Assembly: GCF_900009145.1 (NCBI RefSeq)
Contig: NZ_LN889801.1
Coordinates: 177,354-241,353, forward strand
Length of the DNA: 64,000 nt
From: Planktothrix tepida PCC 9214
GTDB taxonomy: Bacteria; Cyanobacteriota; Cyanobacteriia; Cyanobacteriales; Microcoleaceae
Direction of reading: 5' to 3'
The number at the start of each line of letters is the position of its first letter. The stretch's first letter is position 1. The translations under genes were made by a program, and so were the position numbers. The notes under the pieces were generated by a model. That model made no database searches and was not told the origin of the DNA. It saw only the letters and a program-made list of their open reading frames with translations. This document shows, piece after piece, positions 44,217 to 53,505 of this stretch.

Positions 44217-44906
44217 TTATTTGAGAACTCGATAGGGTCGTTCGGCTGTCCAATGGCGATCAGAAGATTGATAAATTCTCATATTTTCTAAACCCGCAGA
44301 CTCGCTCAAATTAATGATTTCATCTAAGGTATAAGCTGCTTGTAAGGAGTCTCGAAATAATTTTTTCTGATGATCGTTACAATCTCCAGCATATTGTTCA
44401 ACTAAATTATTGAGTTCCGTTTCACTACAGGGACGAGTTAAATCCCTCAGAAATATTCCCCCCTGGGGTTTTAATACACGCTGAAGTTCTTGAAAAAATA
44501 GCAGAGGATCTGACAAATGGTGAACAATACTATTAGAAATAATCATATCAAATTGATCATCGGGATAGGGTAACTGTTTGGCATCCACTTGCTCTAATTT
44601 AATTTGTTCCTGTAACCCCGCTTCCTCAATATTTTGATTGCCAATAAACAGCATATTGGCTGATAAATCAATTCCGGTAATTTGCCATTGCGATGCGTTA
44701 TCCACGCCGCTGCGCGATCGCTGTTTTGCAATTATAATTGGAATCCGTGCTGTCCCCGTTCCTGCATCTAAAATTAATCCGGTTTCTGGCCCTAATTCGA
44801 TGGCTAATTCGGCAAATTCTTGATTAACTTGGGTAAAATCCATGGCATCATATTCCCTGGCTTCTTCCCAAGTATCCATGACTTCTACTTCTGGGATACG
44901 TTCCAT
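44217..44906 (-). CDS. Class I SAM-dependent methyltransferase (UbiE/Methyltransf_11 type)
   Basis: The SAM fold is clear: motif I LILDAGTGTARIPI, motif II ITGIDLSANML, then LEQVDAKQLPYPDDQFDMIISNSIVHHL (motifs III to IV in sections) and LKPQGGIFLRDLTRP. This type methylates small molecules. A serine/tyrosine-rich end (YQSSDRHWTAERPYRVL) follows. I choose the start at 44906 (MERIPEVEVMDTW); the frame extends to 44975 with 23 low-quality residues. It lies 32 bases upstream of the tas gene on the same strand, so the two may be co-transcribed. The substrate is unknown. Confidence 0.82.
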   Translation of the reverse strand: MERIPEVEVMDTWEEAREYDAMDFTQVNQEFAELAIELGPETGLILDAGTGTARIPIIIAKQRSRSGVDNASQWQITGIDLSANMLFIGNQNIEEAGLQEQIKLEQVDAKQLPYPDDQFDMIISNSIVHHLSDPLLFFQELQRVLKPQGGIFLRDLTRPCSETELNNLVEQYAGDCNDHQKKLFRDSLQAAYTLDEIINLSESAGLENMRIYQSSDRHWTAERPYRVLK

Positions 44907-45366
44907 AACGGTAATTCCGATTAAGGTTAGTTCAGAAGTATTGTAGAAGTTCCGAACGCTAGAAAAGCAATGCACATTATTACTCTTTTGTCAATATCCC
45001 CAATTGTTCCCCCATCCGTTGTCTAAAAAACTCGTGCATCCCTACGGCTAAATTCTGTCAGGGTTTCACCACTTTTTACGAGATTATCGGGGTTTGAGTA
45101 TAGGGTTTTGAGGTTAAGTTATAATTCCCCAGATTTTCATTTTTTGATTATAGCCCAAACCCCCTAATTCCGTCAACTAATTGCAACCTGTTTGCAATAA
45201 CCTCTTGACAAAAATCCGGTTTTTTTCTCCAATTCTTTTGAAATTTAAAATCAACTCTCATAACCTATAGCTTTTCCTTATTAAAACTCGTTCTTGACAC
45301 CAAACCTGGAGTAATACTTTAAAAAAGCTTATGATTAAAAAATGTTTGAGTAAACTATCAATGATT
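44907..45366. other. Intergenic region of 460 bases, divergent promoters
   Basis: Lies between the divergent methyltransferase and toxin-antitoxin genes. It is AT-rich, with TTGACA at 45292-45297 and TAATAC at 45311-45316, the spacing being too short for a standard promoter. A frame upstream of the antitoxin (from 45331) is an N-terminal extension I do not accept. No gene is seen. Confidence 0.4.
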
Positions 45367-45612
45367 ATGAAAGCAATTGAAACGACAGCGACTATTAATG
45401 AAAGTGGGCAACTAACACTTGATCAATCATTAGGAACCACTAAACCACAGCGTGTTCGGGTTATTGTTTTAATTCCTGAAGATGACGAAGTTGATCCCAA
45501 TGAAACGCCGACTGAAATTCTGATAGAAGGGATTCGTCAAGGTTTATACGAAGCATTAACGGGACAGACTATTCCGCTCTCAGAAATGTGGGAAGGTATT
45601 GATGCTGAGTGA
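45367..45612 (+). CDS. Antitoxin of a type II pair
   Basis: An 81-residue antitoxin. The beginning, MKAIETTATINESGQLTLDQS, is the form typical of cyanobacterial antitoxins paired with RelE/ParE toxins, in which a beta-rich N-terminal part binds DNA as a dimer. The C-terminus (ILIEGIRQGLYEALTG) is a helix that should wrap the toxin. I place the start at 45367; an ATG at 45331 would add twelve unlikely residues. It overlaps the toxin gene by 11 bases, the usual arrangement for autoregulated pairs. The first residues are similar to the extra N-terminus of the GtrB-type gene at 41.2 kb. Confidence 0.78.
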   Translation: MKAIETTATINESGQLTLDQSLGTTKPQRVRVIVLIPEDDEVDPNETPTEILIEGIRQGLYEALTGQTIPLSEMWEGIDAE

Positions 45613-45961
45613 ACCACCACCCATCCAAATCGCGCTTACTCCCCGCTTCAAAAGGGATCTTCGAGAACTTGCTAAACGCTATCGTTCAATTCGTACCGAT
45701 CTTCAACCGTTAATCGAACAACTTCAAGCAGGTGAAATTCCTGGTGATAGAATTGCAGGTATTAAATATACCGTTTTTAAAGTTCGTCTTAAAAATAGTA
45801 ATATCCAAAAAGGAAAAAGTGGGGGCTATCGAGTTATTTATTATCTGAAAACAAATCAAGCCATCATTCTTGCTACAATTTATTCCAAATCTGACGACTC
45901 AGATATTAGTCATAAAATCATTGAAGAGGTGATCACTCAATATGAGAACGAAATTGGTTAA
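45602..45961 (+). CDS. RelE/ParE-family toxin
   Basis: A 119-residue toxin of the RelE/ParE superfamily. Family elements are the basic first helix (LTPRFKRDLRELAKRY), the mid-strand RIAGIKYTVFKVRLKNS and the C-terminal SGGYRVIYYLKTNQAIILATIYSKSDDSD. Proteins like this either cut mRNA at the ribosome or block gyrase; which one is not clear from sequence. The basic and aromatic residues (Arg-Tyr, Lys, Tyr) needed by RelE are partly present. It overlaps the antitoxin by 11 bases. A TTG three bases upstream of the ATG could also serve as start. Confidence 0.78.
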   Translation: MLSEPPPIQIALTPRFKRDLRELAKRYRSIRTDLQPLIEQLQAGEIPGDRIAGIKYTVFKVRLKNSNIQKGKSGGYRVIYYLKTNQAIILATIYSKSDDSDISHKIIEEVITQYENEIG

Positions 45962-46053
45962 TTCAATGGGAATCTGTGGCTCCCTCGCCATCTTAGGACA
46001 AAAACTGCTATAATTGATTTAAACGAAGTCGTTATGAGTTTGAAATAAGAAGA

Positions 46054-47421
46054 ATGACAAACCCAACCGTTGAAAATCTTGTAATTATTGGTTCTGGGCC
46101 TGCTGGTTATACAGCAGCAATTTATGCTGGACGGGCGAACTTGAAACCCGTTGTCTTTGAAGGCTATCAACTGGGGGGAGTTCCGGGGGGTCAGTTAATG
46201 ACCACCACAGAAGTTGAGAACTTTCCCGGTTTTCCCGAAGGCATTACCGGGCCGGAACTCATGGATAGGATGAAAGCCCAAGCCCAACGGTGGGGGGCGG
46301 AACTCTTTACCGAGGATGTGATTTCCGTTGATTTGAGTCAACGTCCCTTTACCGTTAAATCAGAGGAGAGGGAACTCAAAACCCATGCCATTGTGATTGC
46401 GACGGGGGCGACGGCGAAACGCCTACATCTTCCCCATGAAGACCAATTTTGGAATGCAGGAATTTCCGCCTGTGCGATTTGTGATGGGGCGAGTCCGATT
46501 TTCAAAGGAGTCGAATTAGCGGTTATCGGGGGAGGAGATACCGCCGCCGAGGAAGCCGTTTATTTAACCAAATACGCCACCCACGTTCATTTATTAGTCA
46601 GACGCCATGAACTGCGGGCGAGTAAAGCCATGCAGCAACGGGTTCTGACTCATCCTAAAATTACGATACATTGGAATACCGAAGCGGTGGATGTTTATGG
46701 CAATGATAAATTAGGTGGGATTAAAATTAAGAATAACCAAACCGGAGAACAACAGGATTTACCCGTACAGGGGTTATTTTATGCCATTGGTCATACTCCC
46801 AATACCCAAATTTTCCAAGGACAATTAGACCTAGATGAAGTGGGATATATTGTCACGAAACATGGCACTCCTGAAACCAGCGTTGAAGGGGTTTATGCCG
46901 TTGGGGATGTTCAAGATCATGAGTTTCGTCAAGCCATTACAGCCGCCGGAAGTGGGTGTATGGGAGCGATGTTAGCAGAACGGTGGTTATCCATTCATGG
47001 GTTAGCGCAGGAAGTTCAACAAACAGAAACTTCTGAACTGGAAGCGGAAACTCCAACTTCAACCCAACCTCAAATTACCACTTCTGAAAATTTCGATATC
47101 CAAAATACCCGCCATACGGGGGGTTATGCCTTGCGGAAACTTTACCATGATAGCGATCGCTTAATTATGGTAAAATATGCCTCACCCACCTGCGGGCCAT
47201 GCCATGCCCTTAAACCCATTTTAGATAAAGTGGTTGGTGAATTTGAGGGTAAAATTCACTATGTCGAAATTGACATTGAAGAAGATCCAGAAATTGCCCA
47301 AAGTGCAGGGGTGGTTGGCACTCCAACGGTGCAGATGTTCAAAAATAAAGATTTAATTCAAGATCTCAAAGGCGTGAAACCCAAGAGCTTATATCGGGAA
47401 TTAATTCAGAATAATTTGTAA
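46054..47421 (+). CDS. ntrC: NADPH thioredoxin reductase-thioredoxin fusion (NTRC)
   Basis: A 455-residue fusion of thioredoxin reductase and thioredoxin, found in cyanobacteria and chloroplasts, where it moves electrons from NADPH to 2-Cys peroxiredoxins. In order: the FAD motif [20 protein letters not shown] (8-27), the active site CAICDG (about 137-142), the NADPH motif [15 protein letters not shown], and the second FAD motif [22 protein letters not shown] 35-residue polar linker ([15 protein letters not shown] type) leads to the thioredoxin domain with the redox motif CGPC in [12 protein letters not shown]. Length matches other NTRCs. The symbol means NADPH thioredoxin reductase C, not the nitrogen regulator. 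Confidence 0.92.
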   Translation: MTNPTVENLVIIGSGPAGYTAAIYAGRANLKPVVFEGYQLGGVPGGQLMTTTEVENFPGFPEGITGPELMDRMKAQAQRWGAELFTEDVISVDLSQRPFTVKSEERELKTHAIVIATGATAKRLHLPHEDQFWNAGISACAICDGASPIFKGVELAVIGGGDTAAEEAVYLTKYATHVHLLVRRHELRASKAMQQRVLTHPKITIHWNTEAVDVYGNDKLGGIKIKNNQTGEQQDLPVQGLFYAIGHTPNTQIFQGQLDLDEVGYIVTKHGTPETSVEGVYAVGDVQDHEFRQAITAAGSGCMGAMLAERWLSIHGLAQEVQQTETSELEAETPTSTQPQITTSENFDIQNTRHTGGYALRKLYHDSDRLIMVKYASPTCGPCHALKPILDKVVGEFEGKIHYVEIDIEEDPEIAQSAGVVGTPTVQMFKNKDLIQDLKGVKPKSLYRELIQNNL

Positions 47422-47427
47422 GACTCA

Positions 47428-47520
47428 AAACCCGGTTTCTCAAGTAACATTCGTAGTAAGTCCTTTAGGACTCTTAACTCAACTGCGGAAAAGAAAGAAA
47501 GCCCTTCAGGGCTTACTACG
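47428..47520. repeat. Dispersed-repeat cluster after ntrC
   Basis: Two repeat types are combined. CAAAACCCGGTTTCTC (from about 47426) belongs to the same family as the hairpin at 5357. CGTAGTAAG at 47452-47460 with AGTCCTTTAGGACT forms one arm set, and its mirror CTTACTACG at 47512-47520 follows AGCCCTTCAGGGCT. The pair CGTAGTAAG/CTTACTACG spans 69 bases and can form a long imperfect hairpin. It may serve as a terminator between ntrC and the convergent YggT gene. Confidence 0.55.
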
Positions 47521-47533
47521 TTTGGAGTTGGAA

Positions 47534-47824
47534 TTAAAATGCCATTTGCTGCATACTGCCTAATAAAGCAATAATAATTTGAGAGCCAAATTGGAGAGCA
47601 AAAATAGCAATAATGGCTGAAAAATCAATTCCTCCTAAAGGTGGAATAAAGGAACGGAAAAGATTGAGATAGGGGTCAGTTAACTGACTTAAAATTGAGA
47701 AGGGGGGATCAAACCAGTTAATGGTCGGAAACCAGCTTAATAAAATCCTAATAAATAGGATTAACATATAAATGTTCAGGAACTGTGCCAGGGTGTTAGC
47801 GAGTAAGCTGAAAGGAAGTGCCAT
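47534..47824 (-). CDS. YggT family membrane protein (Ycf19/CCB3-like)
   Basis: A 96-residue integral membrane protein with two hydrophobic segments (about 12-30 and 66-90). The YggT pattern is ILLSWFPTINWFDPPFSILSQLTDPYLNLFRSFIPPLGGIDFSAIIA, seen here in full (about 26-72) with the conserved FxPxxxGxDFSxI end. Plastid relatives include Ycf19 and CCB3, the latter in cytochrome b6f haem attachment, and some YggT proteins influence thylakoid or nucleoid organisation. The precise role is not known. It lies convergent with ntrC. Confidence 0.82.
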   Translation of the reverse strand: MALPFSLLANTLAQFLNIYMLILFIRILLSWFPTINWFDPPFSILSQLTDPYLNLFRSFIPPLGGIDFSAIIAIFALQFGSQIIIALLGSMQQMAF

Positions 47825-47935
47825 AAAATTTATTTGATGTTTAACTCAATTTGACAAAATTTGAGATAAAGTTATGACCCTTAGTGTATCACATTTAAGA
47901 AAAGGGGTGAAAATCAAACGGGATAGCCCCATCGA

Positions 47936-48232
47936 TTAATCATAAGTTTCTGAGCTACTATTGCCATTGACATTGCCTAACTGTTGACGAACATCATCAA
48001 TGGCTTGATTGAGTTGAGCAATTTTATCCTCCAAACTCAAACGGGCGGTTTCGATATTTTCTCCCGCCAATTTAGCAGACTTCCCCGACTTTCCCGGTAT
48101 TTCTGGCAAGGGTTCACCGCTTTCGGAATTGGTGATGCGAGAAGCGAGTACCACCCCTAATACCCCGCCCACAAACCCTCCTAGGGTTGCACCGAGGAAG
48201 AAGCCACTACCAAAACCATCTCGATTACCCAT
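47936..48232 (-). CDS. Small Gly-rich membrane protein, YtxH-like
   Basis: A 98-residue protein. The N-terminal 30 residues, GSGFFLGATLGGFVGGVLGVVLA, form one glycine-zipper membrane segment. The rest is hydrophilic, with a predicted coiled coil (LSLEDKIAQLNQAIDDVRQQL). This layout is that of YtxH-like stress proteins common in cyanobacteria. It has no known activity. It lies on the same strand as the YggT gene and 111 bases from it. Confidence 0.65.
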   Translation of the reverse strand: MGNRDGFGSGFFLGATLGGFVGGVLGVVLASRITNSESGEPLPEIPGKSGKSAKLAGENIETARLSLEDKIAQLNQAIDDVRQQLGNVNGNSSSETYD

Positions 48233-48270
48233 AATTTAACCACTTTGTCACAATAGCTTGATTTTATAGT

Positions 48271-48298
48271 AGGGAACAGGCAACAGGGAACAGGCAAC
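48271..48298. repeat. Heptameric short tandem repeats (STRR type)
   Basis: Two exact copies of the 14-mer AGGGAACAGGCAAC lie in a row, in effect four heptamers alternating GGGAACA and GGCAACA. Such short tandem repeats are typical of filamentous cyanobacterial genomes. Confidence 0.7.
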
Positions 48299-48347
48299 AG
48301 CCAGGAAAAAAGGGAGACACGCTTACTGTTGCGACAACAACCGCGAT

Positions 48348-49019
48348 CTATTCGGTGGGGAGACGGTCGAATGTGCCAAACGTTCGATCTCCTGCATCTC
48401 CCAAACCGGGTACAATAAAGCCCTGTTCATTGACTTCAGGATCAATAATAGCGGTATAGATTTGCAAACTGGGATAAGCTTGACTTAATTTTTGTAACGC
48501 TGGGGGGGCGGCGACAATGGAAATAACCCGAATCAATGCGGGTTCAAGATGACGCTGGGTGAGTTCTTCCATCACGGCCATGATTGTTCCCCCCGTTGCT
48601 AACATCGGTTCACTAATAATCACCCGCGTTTGAGGATCAAATTGGGCGGGTAATTTATTTAAATAGCAACTGGCTTCTAAGGTGTCTTCGTTGCGTACCA
48701 TGCCAATATGATAAACCGAAGATAAAGGCACAACGCTTTGAATTCCTTCCATTAACGCTAAACCAGCGCGTAAAATAGGAATCACAATCAGGGGAACTTC
48801 AGGATTAACAAAGGTGGCACTACATTCGGTTAAGGGGGTTTGTACCGTTGTTTCCAGGGTTGGTAACCAGTCTCTGGCGGCTTCGTAGGTCAACCAACGT
48901 CCTAACTCCGTCATCGCCGTGCGAAATAAAGCCGGAGGAGTGGCCTGATCACGAGCAACTCCTAACCAATGTTTAATTAAAGGATGGGGGGGGACATAAA
49001 TACGCAGTTGATTAGCCAT
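48348..49019 (-). CDS. upp: Uracil phosphoribosyltransferase
   Basis: A 223-residue salvage enzyme that makes UMP from uracil and PRPP. The PRPP loop is VIISEPMLATGGTIMAVMEEL (about 133-153). The other anchor sites are VPILRAGLALMEGIQ and the uracil-binding end FIVPGLGDAGDRTFGT. The N-terminus LRIYVPPHPLIKHWLGVARD is the family's usual one with HPL and HWL. Its length is a little above the average of 208 residues. It lies alone on the minus strand, divergent from cobQ. Confidence 0.95.
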   Translation of the reverse strand: MANQLRIYVPPHPLIKHWLGVARDQATPPALFRTAMTELGRWLTYEAARDWLPTLETTVQTPLTECSATFVNPEVPLIVIPILRAGLALMEGIQSVVPLSSVYHIGMVRNEDTLEASCYLNKLPAQFDPQTRVIISEPMLATGGTIMAVMEELTQRHLEPALIRVISIVAAPPALQKLSQAYPSLQIYTAIIDPEVNEQGFIVPGLGDAGDRTFGTFDRLPTE

Positions 49020-49131
49020 AACAAAATCGTTAGAAAGTCTCCACTATCATCCCACACCATTGCCAGAGATGGGTTGACGGTTTTTAACCTTGAGCGATTA
49101 AAATATTAGTCTCTGTCTTCAGTGATCATTT

Positions 49132-50595
49132 ATGAAAGCAATCATGATTGTGGGAACTACTTCCCATGCTGGAAAATCCATGATGGTCACGGCCATTTGT
49201 CGAATTTTACATCGTCGCGGTGTGCGGGTTGCTCCCTTTAAAGGGCAAAATATGGCTCTGAATTCCTATGTTTCTCCGGCCGGATCAGAAATGGGTTATG
49301 CTCAAGCGGTGCAAGCCTGGGCGGCGGGAGTGACTCCTTCTGTTTCTATGAATCCTATTTTATTAAAACCTCAAGGAAATATGACCTCTCAGGTAATTTT
49401 AAAAGGCAAACCTGTGGGAGTTGTACAAGCGAGTGATTATTATGAACACTATTTTGATCGGGGTTGGCAAACGATTACTGAATGTTTAGACTATTTAACC
49501 CAGGAATTTGATATTTTAGTTTGTGAAGGTGCTGGCAGTCCCGCCGAAATTAATCTCAAACATCGAGATTTAACGAATATGCGGGTGGCCAAATATTTGA
49601 ATGCCAAAACGTTATTAGTGGTTGATATTGATCGCGGGGGGGCCTTTGCTCATGTTGTGGGAACTTTGCAATTGTTAGACTCCGATGAACGGGCATTAAT
49701 TAAAGGAATTATTATTAATAAATTTAGAGGACAGCGATCGCTATTAGAATCGGGGATAAAATGGTTAGAGGAGTATACGGGAATTCCGGTTGTTGCGGTT
49801 ATTCCTTGGATTGATCATCCCTTCCCCGCAGAAGATTCTTTAAGTTTATTAGATCGTCGTCCGAGTTCCTCCCAAGCGGAATTAACCATTGCCGTTATCC
49901 GATTTCCTCGCATTGCTAATTTTACAGATTTTGATCCCCTAGATGCTGAAACCAGCGTTAAAATTAAGTATGTGATGCCTTCTGACACTTTAGGACATCC
50001 CGATGCCGTCATTCTTCCAGGGTCTAAAACGACTATCTCTGACTTGCAAGTCTTAAAACAATCGGGAATGGCAAATCAAATTAAAAATTATGTTGAGGCG
50101 GGGGGTCAGGTCATGGGAATTTGTGGCGGTTATCAAATGTTAGGAAAAATTGTGTCAGATCCCTATGGTTTAGAAGGACAACAGGGGGATTATGAAGGTT
50201 TAGGATTATTACCGACTAAAACCGTTATGTCCACTCAAAAAACCTCCCGTCAACGGTTGGTTTCATCCCATTATCCCCAAGAAGGTTTACCTGTTGAAGG
50301 ATATGAAATTCATCAAGGACGAACTCAATTGTTAGATTCTAACGATATTTCTCCTTTATTTAATGACCCGAATTTAGGATTTGTTAATCAGCAAAAATCG
50401 ATTTGGGGTCATTATTTACATGGGGTTTTTGATAATGGCCCTTGGCGACGAACCTGGTTAAATCATCTACGAAAACCCAGAGGGTTAAATGCTTTACCCA
50501 CTGGAATTGCTAATTATCGAGAACAGCGAGAATTGTTATTAGATTTATTAGCAGATACAGTAGATTCCTATTTAGATTTGAGATCGGTTTTATAG
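49132..50595 (+). CDS. cobQ: Cobyric acid synthase
   Basis: CobQ/CbiP amidates four carboxyl groups of adenosyl-cobyrinic acid a,c-diamide, using glutamine and ATP, in B12 synthesis. The N-terminal ATPase domain has the P-loop VGTTSHAGKSMMV (7-19), then FKGQNMALNSYV. The C-terminal glutamine amidotransferase domain has the nucleophile Cys in MGICGGYQMLG (about 331-341) and the His in GHYLHGVF. The 487-residue length is normal. It connects with the B12-riboswitch-controlled hupE and cobW at 1-3 kb. No riboswitch was seen before this gene. A small ferredoxin gene follows after 24 bases. Confidence 0.95.
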   Translation: MKAIMIVGTTSHAGKSMMVTAICRILHRRGVRVAPFKGQNMALNSYVSPAGSEMGYAQAVQAWAAGVTPSVSMNPILLKPQGNMTSQVILKGKPVGVVQASDYYEHYFDRGWQTITECLDYLTQEFDILVCEGAGSPAEINLKHRDLTNMRVAKYLNAKTLLVVDIDRGGAFAHVVGTLQLLDSDERALIKGIIINKFRGQRSLLESGIKWLEEYTGIPVVAVIPWIDHPFPAEDSLSLLDRRPSSSQAELTIAVIRFPRIANFTDFDPLDAETSVKIKYVMPSDTLGHPDAVILPGSKTTISDLQVLKQSGMANQIKNYVEAGGQVMGICGGYQMLGKIVSDPYGLEGQQGDYEGLGLLPTKTVMSTQKTSRQRLVSSHYPQEGLPVEGYEIHQGRTQLLDSNDISPLFNDPNLGFVNQQKSIWGHYLHGVFDNGPWRRTWLNHLRKPRGLNALPTGIANYREQRELLLDLLADTVDSYLDLRSVL

Positions 50596-50619
50596 AAGTC
50601 AACCTCAACAACAGTCAAC

Positions 50620-50853
50620 ATGAAAATCCATTTCTTACCCGATAAAGTTACCGTTGAAGCCCAACCTGGAGAACCTTTATTAGCCGTCGCCGAACGCGCC
50701 GGAGTTGTAATTCCCACTGGATGTTTAATGGGGTCTTGTCATGCTTGTGAAGTGGAACTAGACGAAGATAATTTTATCTGTGCTTGCATTTCTTCCGTTC
50801 CCTCTGGAAAAGCGGAAATCACCATTAATATTTATAGTGATCCTACTTGGTAA
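50620..50853 (+). CDS. Small 2Fe-2S ferredoxin-like protein
   Basis: A 77-residue ferredoxin. Four Cys in plant-type order are visible: Cys35, Cys40 and Cys43 in TGCLMGSCHACEVEL, with a later Cys in DNFICACISS. The first three fit C-x4-C-x2-C as in [2Fe-2S] ferredoxins. It is shorter than photosynthetic ferredoxins (about 97 residues) and resembles the small electron carriers found in oxygenase systems. It lies 24 bases after cobQ and probably shares its transcript, so an electron-transfer role near the B12 pathway is possible but not shown. Confidence 0.83.
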   Translation: MKIHFLPDKVTVEAQPGEPLLAVAERAGVVIPTGCLMGSCHACEVELDEDNFICACISSVPSGKAEITINIYSDPTW

Positions 50854-51030
50854 ATGTTATAGCGCTACTTGAAGAGGGAAAAGTAAGAAGTGAAAGGGTT
50901 TCAGGTTTCACTCAATACTCCCATGCGTAGCACTATATAGCCAGAAATTTTGATAACAGAACAACCCGATGAATAAAAATCAAGGGCTTGCGCCCTGGGA
51001 TTTTCAGCCCAGCTTTTTAAAGCTGATTAA

Positions 51031-51112
51031 TGGGCGGAGAGAGACTCGAACTCTCACGACCGAAGCCGCCGCATTTTGAGTGCGGTGCGTCTACCAATTC
51101 CGCCACCCGCCC
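51031..51112 (-). tRNA. tRNA-Leu (CAA anticodon)
   Basis: Read on the minus strand, GGGCGGG (5' acceptor arm) pairs with TCCGCCC at the 3' end. The anticodon stem CCGCA/TGCGG holds the loop CTCAAAA with anticodon CAA. The T arm is GAGAGTTCGAGTCTCTC. A long variable arm of about 13 bases identifies a class II tRNA. The discriminator is A at 51031 and CCA is not encoded. The first 22 bases are shared with the end of the M48 peptidase gene. Confidence 0.93.
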
Positions 51113-51969
51113 TTGTTTGGGTTAGCTTCACTATTATAAACCATAAAGTTTCGTTTTAGCAAGTCCTGATAATTAGGACTACTCGACCAACGATCAATTT
51201 CTCTGGCTCGCAAGACCGGAAGGGGATGGGTTAACTGGGCAGTTTGAGCTTGCTGAAGGAGTTCTCCCAATTCTGTGCGACTAATTTGATCATACGTCCG
51301 GGCTTGGGCAACAAAGGCATCTAAATTCAGTTGCGAAGCTAAACTGGGAGAACCCCCCGACAGTTTCATCAACACCGACATTACGACTCTCGGATCTTGA
51401 GTTGCTAATAGGGCTGCGCGATCGCAAGTAAACTCAGCACAACGCAACCATTCCATTAACTGCGCTTGTAACCCCTGAGCCAAAATTGTTCCCCAAGGAG
51501 ACAATTGATTCGCCGCTAAGACCACTAAATTCGCTAAGGTTAAATATACCCCATGTTCGCATTTTAAATGTCCTAACTCATGGGCAATTACCGCTTGAAT
51601 TTCTTCCGAGGTTAATAACTCAATTAACGACGTATGAATGACAATAAACGGTTGTTTTCCCCGCATCGCAAAAGTATAAGCATTGGGAACCGGATGTTGG
51701 CGAATATAAAGTTGAGGCGGTTCTAAATCTAAAGTTTTGCAAGCCTCTAATAATAATTGATGAAGATCAGGTAATTGTTGATCACTAACTAAAATACTAG
51801 ACGCAATATTTTCTAAATAAAAAAACTGTTCCCCGACACCGCCTAAAATTTGCCGGACTAATAAATCTAAACCGGGCAATTGTTTCAAAGCATTGGTCGC
51901 TTGTAAATCCAACGGATGACGGAAATGATCGGCTCGGAGTCCTATTAAAGGGGTCGTTGAAAACGTCAT
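51091..51969 (-). CDS. M48 family zinc metallopeptidase
   Basis: A 292-residue M48 (HtpX/Ste24-like) peptidase. The zinc site is VIAHELGHLKCEHGVYL, with HELGH as HExxH near 135-139, and a later Glu (AEFTCDRAALLATQ, Glu about 190) as third ligand. It lacks obvious N-terminal membrane helices; a hydrophobic stretch follows the zinc site (LANLVVLAANQLSPWG). Such proteases degrade damaged membrane or periplasmic proteins. Oddly, its stop codon (TAG, 51091-51093) lies in the D loop of tRNA-Leu, so the final seven residues (KGGWRNW) are encoded by the tRNA gene. Confidence 0.85.
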   Translation of the reverse strand: MTFSTTPLIGLRADHFRHPLDLQATNALKQLPGLDLLVRQILGGVGEQFFYLENIASSILVSDQQLPDLHQLLLEACKTLDLEPPQLYIRQHPVPNAYTFAMRGKQPFIVIHTSLIELLTSEEIQAVIAHELGHLKCEHGVYLTLANLVVLAANQLSPWGTILAQGLQAQLMEWLRCAEFTCDRAALLATQDPRVVMSVLMKLSGGSPSLASQLNLDAFVAQARTYDQISRTELGELLQQAQTAQLTHPLPVLRAREIDRWSSSPNYQDLLKRNFMVYNSEANPNKGGWRNW

Positions 51970-52131
51970 AGCTACATACAGATTAAAGTCAAACTATAAC
52001 AAATCTAACGTCTGCCTGATCAAAATTGGGTGGGTTGTGAGTTGTAATTAACCCTAAAACGCACCCTAAACAACTCACAACAAACACTCCATTTTTGAGG
52101 TTAAGCGACTGTCTGCTAACAGATCAGTTGC

Positions 52132-53505
52132 TTATTCCTTTTCTATTAGCGCATGATCAATACGCTGGAGTTTGGCTCCTAATTGTCGGAGTTTAGCTTC
52201 CAATTGTTCATAACCCCGATCCAAATGTTTTAACTCCTGAATGGTGGTTTCTCCCTCCGCCGCTAAAGCCGCTAGGACTAAAGCCGCAGAAGCGCGTAAG
52301 TCGGTTGCTGTTACAGGTGCGCCCGATAAAAACGGAACTCCTCGAACTAAGGCAGTCGTTCCCTTAACCCGAATATCTGCACCCATGCGGCTCAGTTCAG
52401 GAACATGACCAAACCGATTTTCAAACACCGTTTCGCTGATCAAGCTATTGCCTTCACACAGCGTTAACAGAGCCATAAAGGGGGCTTGCATATCCGTAGG
52501 AAATCCCGGATAGGGTAGGGTTTCAATGTCCGTTGCCGTTAAATTCTCCACCGGGAGAATGCGTAAATGGTTTGACCCTTCCATCTGGATTTTGACCCCA
52601 ATGGCTTTGAGTTTAGCCAGTACCGGAGTCAAATGTTCTGGAATAATGGGAGATAAACTAATTTCAGAGCGGGTGATGGCTCCTGCTATTAAAAAAGTTC
52701 CGGCTTCTATTCGATCAGGAATAATCGAATAATCGGCTGAATGCAGACTAGGAACCCCAGAAATCACAATGGTTTTAGTTCCAGCCCCCTGAATTTTTGC
52801 TCCCATCGCACAACAGAAGTTGGCTAAATCGATGACTTCCGGTTCTTGGGCGGCATTTTCGAGAATGGTTTCTCCCTCGGCGAGGGTTGCTGCCATCATC
52901 AAAGTTTCCGTTGCTCCCACACTGGGATAATCCAGATAAATACGAGCACCTTTGAGTCGGGGGTTATATCCCTTAACATGAGCATGAACAATGCCATGAT
53001 CAATATGAACTTCAGCCCCTAAAGCTTGCAGTCCCCGAACATGAAGATCTACAGGTCTAGCTCCAATGGCACAACCTCCTGGTAAGGGAACTCTGGCTAC
53101 CCCTAAACGAGCGAGTATTGGCCCAATGGCAAAGAAACTAGCCCGGAGTTGGCTGACGAGTTCATAGGGAGCTTGTGACTCTGATAATTGACCCGCTTTA
53201 ATATCGAGAACATCACCCTGACGGTCGATTTTAACCCCCAGCGCCGTGAGAATTTCACTCATGCGGTTGACATCAACCAAGGAGGGAACGTTACGAAGCC
53301 GACAATCTTCAGAACACAGCAATGCACCGGCCATTAAAACTAAAGCGGAATTTTTAGCCCCGCTAATCGAAACATGACCTTGTAGGGGTTGATTCCCCCA
53401 AATTTTTAGAATGGACTGGTTAGGATTGGACGCAGTAGCGAGATTTGATGAGCGTATAGCGAGTGTAATGGGCTTATCCTCCAAAAATGGGTTGTACGTT
53501 AACAT
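52132..53505 (-). CDS. murA: UDP-N-acetylglucosamine 1-carboxyvinyltransferase
   Basis: MurA adds enolpyruvate to UDP-GlcNAc in the first committed step of peptidoglycan synthesis. The 457 residues show the two-domain EPSP-synthase fold. Landmarks are [15 protein letters not shown] with the active Lys (about 49-63), the nucleophile Cys in [14 protein letters not shown], and [15 protein letters not shown] near the C-terminus. The first 27 residues ([11 protein letters not shown]...) are not usual for MurA and may be a lineage-specific extension. It lies alone, divergent from ald. Cys rather than Asp at the active site predicts fosfomycin sensitivity by family knowledge. Confidence 0.95.
   Translation of the reverse strand: MLTYNPFLEDKPITLAIRSSNLATASNPNQSILKIWGNQPLQGHVSISGAKNSALVLMAGALLCSEDCRLRNVPSLVDVNRMSEILTALGVKIDRQGDVLDIKAGQLSESQAPYELVSQLRASFFAIGPILARLGVARVPLPGGCAIGARPVDLHVRGLQALGAEVHIDHGIVHAHVKGYNPRLKGARIYLDYPSVGATETLMMAATLAEGETILENAAQEPEVIDLANFCCAMGAKIQGAGTKTIVISGVPSLHSADYSIIPDRIEAGTFLIAGAITRSEISLSPIIPEHLTPVLAKLKAIGVKIQMEGSNHLRILPVENLTATDIETLPYPGFPTDMQAPFMALLTLCEGNSLISETVFENRFGHVPELSRMGADIRVKGTTALVRGVPFLSGAPVTATDLRASAALVLAALAAEGETTIQELKHLDRGYEQLEAKLRQLGAKLQRIDHALIEKE

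Noticed and set aside
45331..45366. Twelve extra residues at the antitoxin start
   Set aside because: The family start is MKAIE; the extension has no match and lacks a ribosome site.
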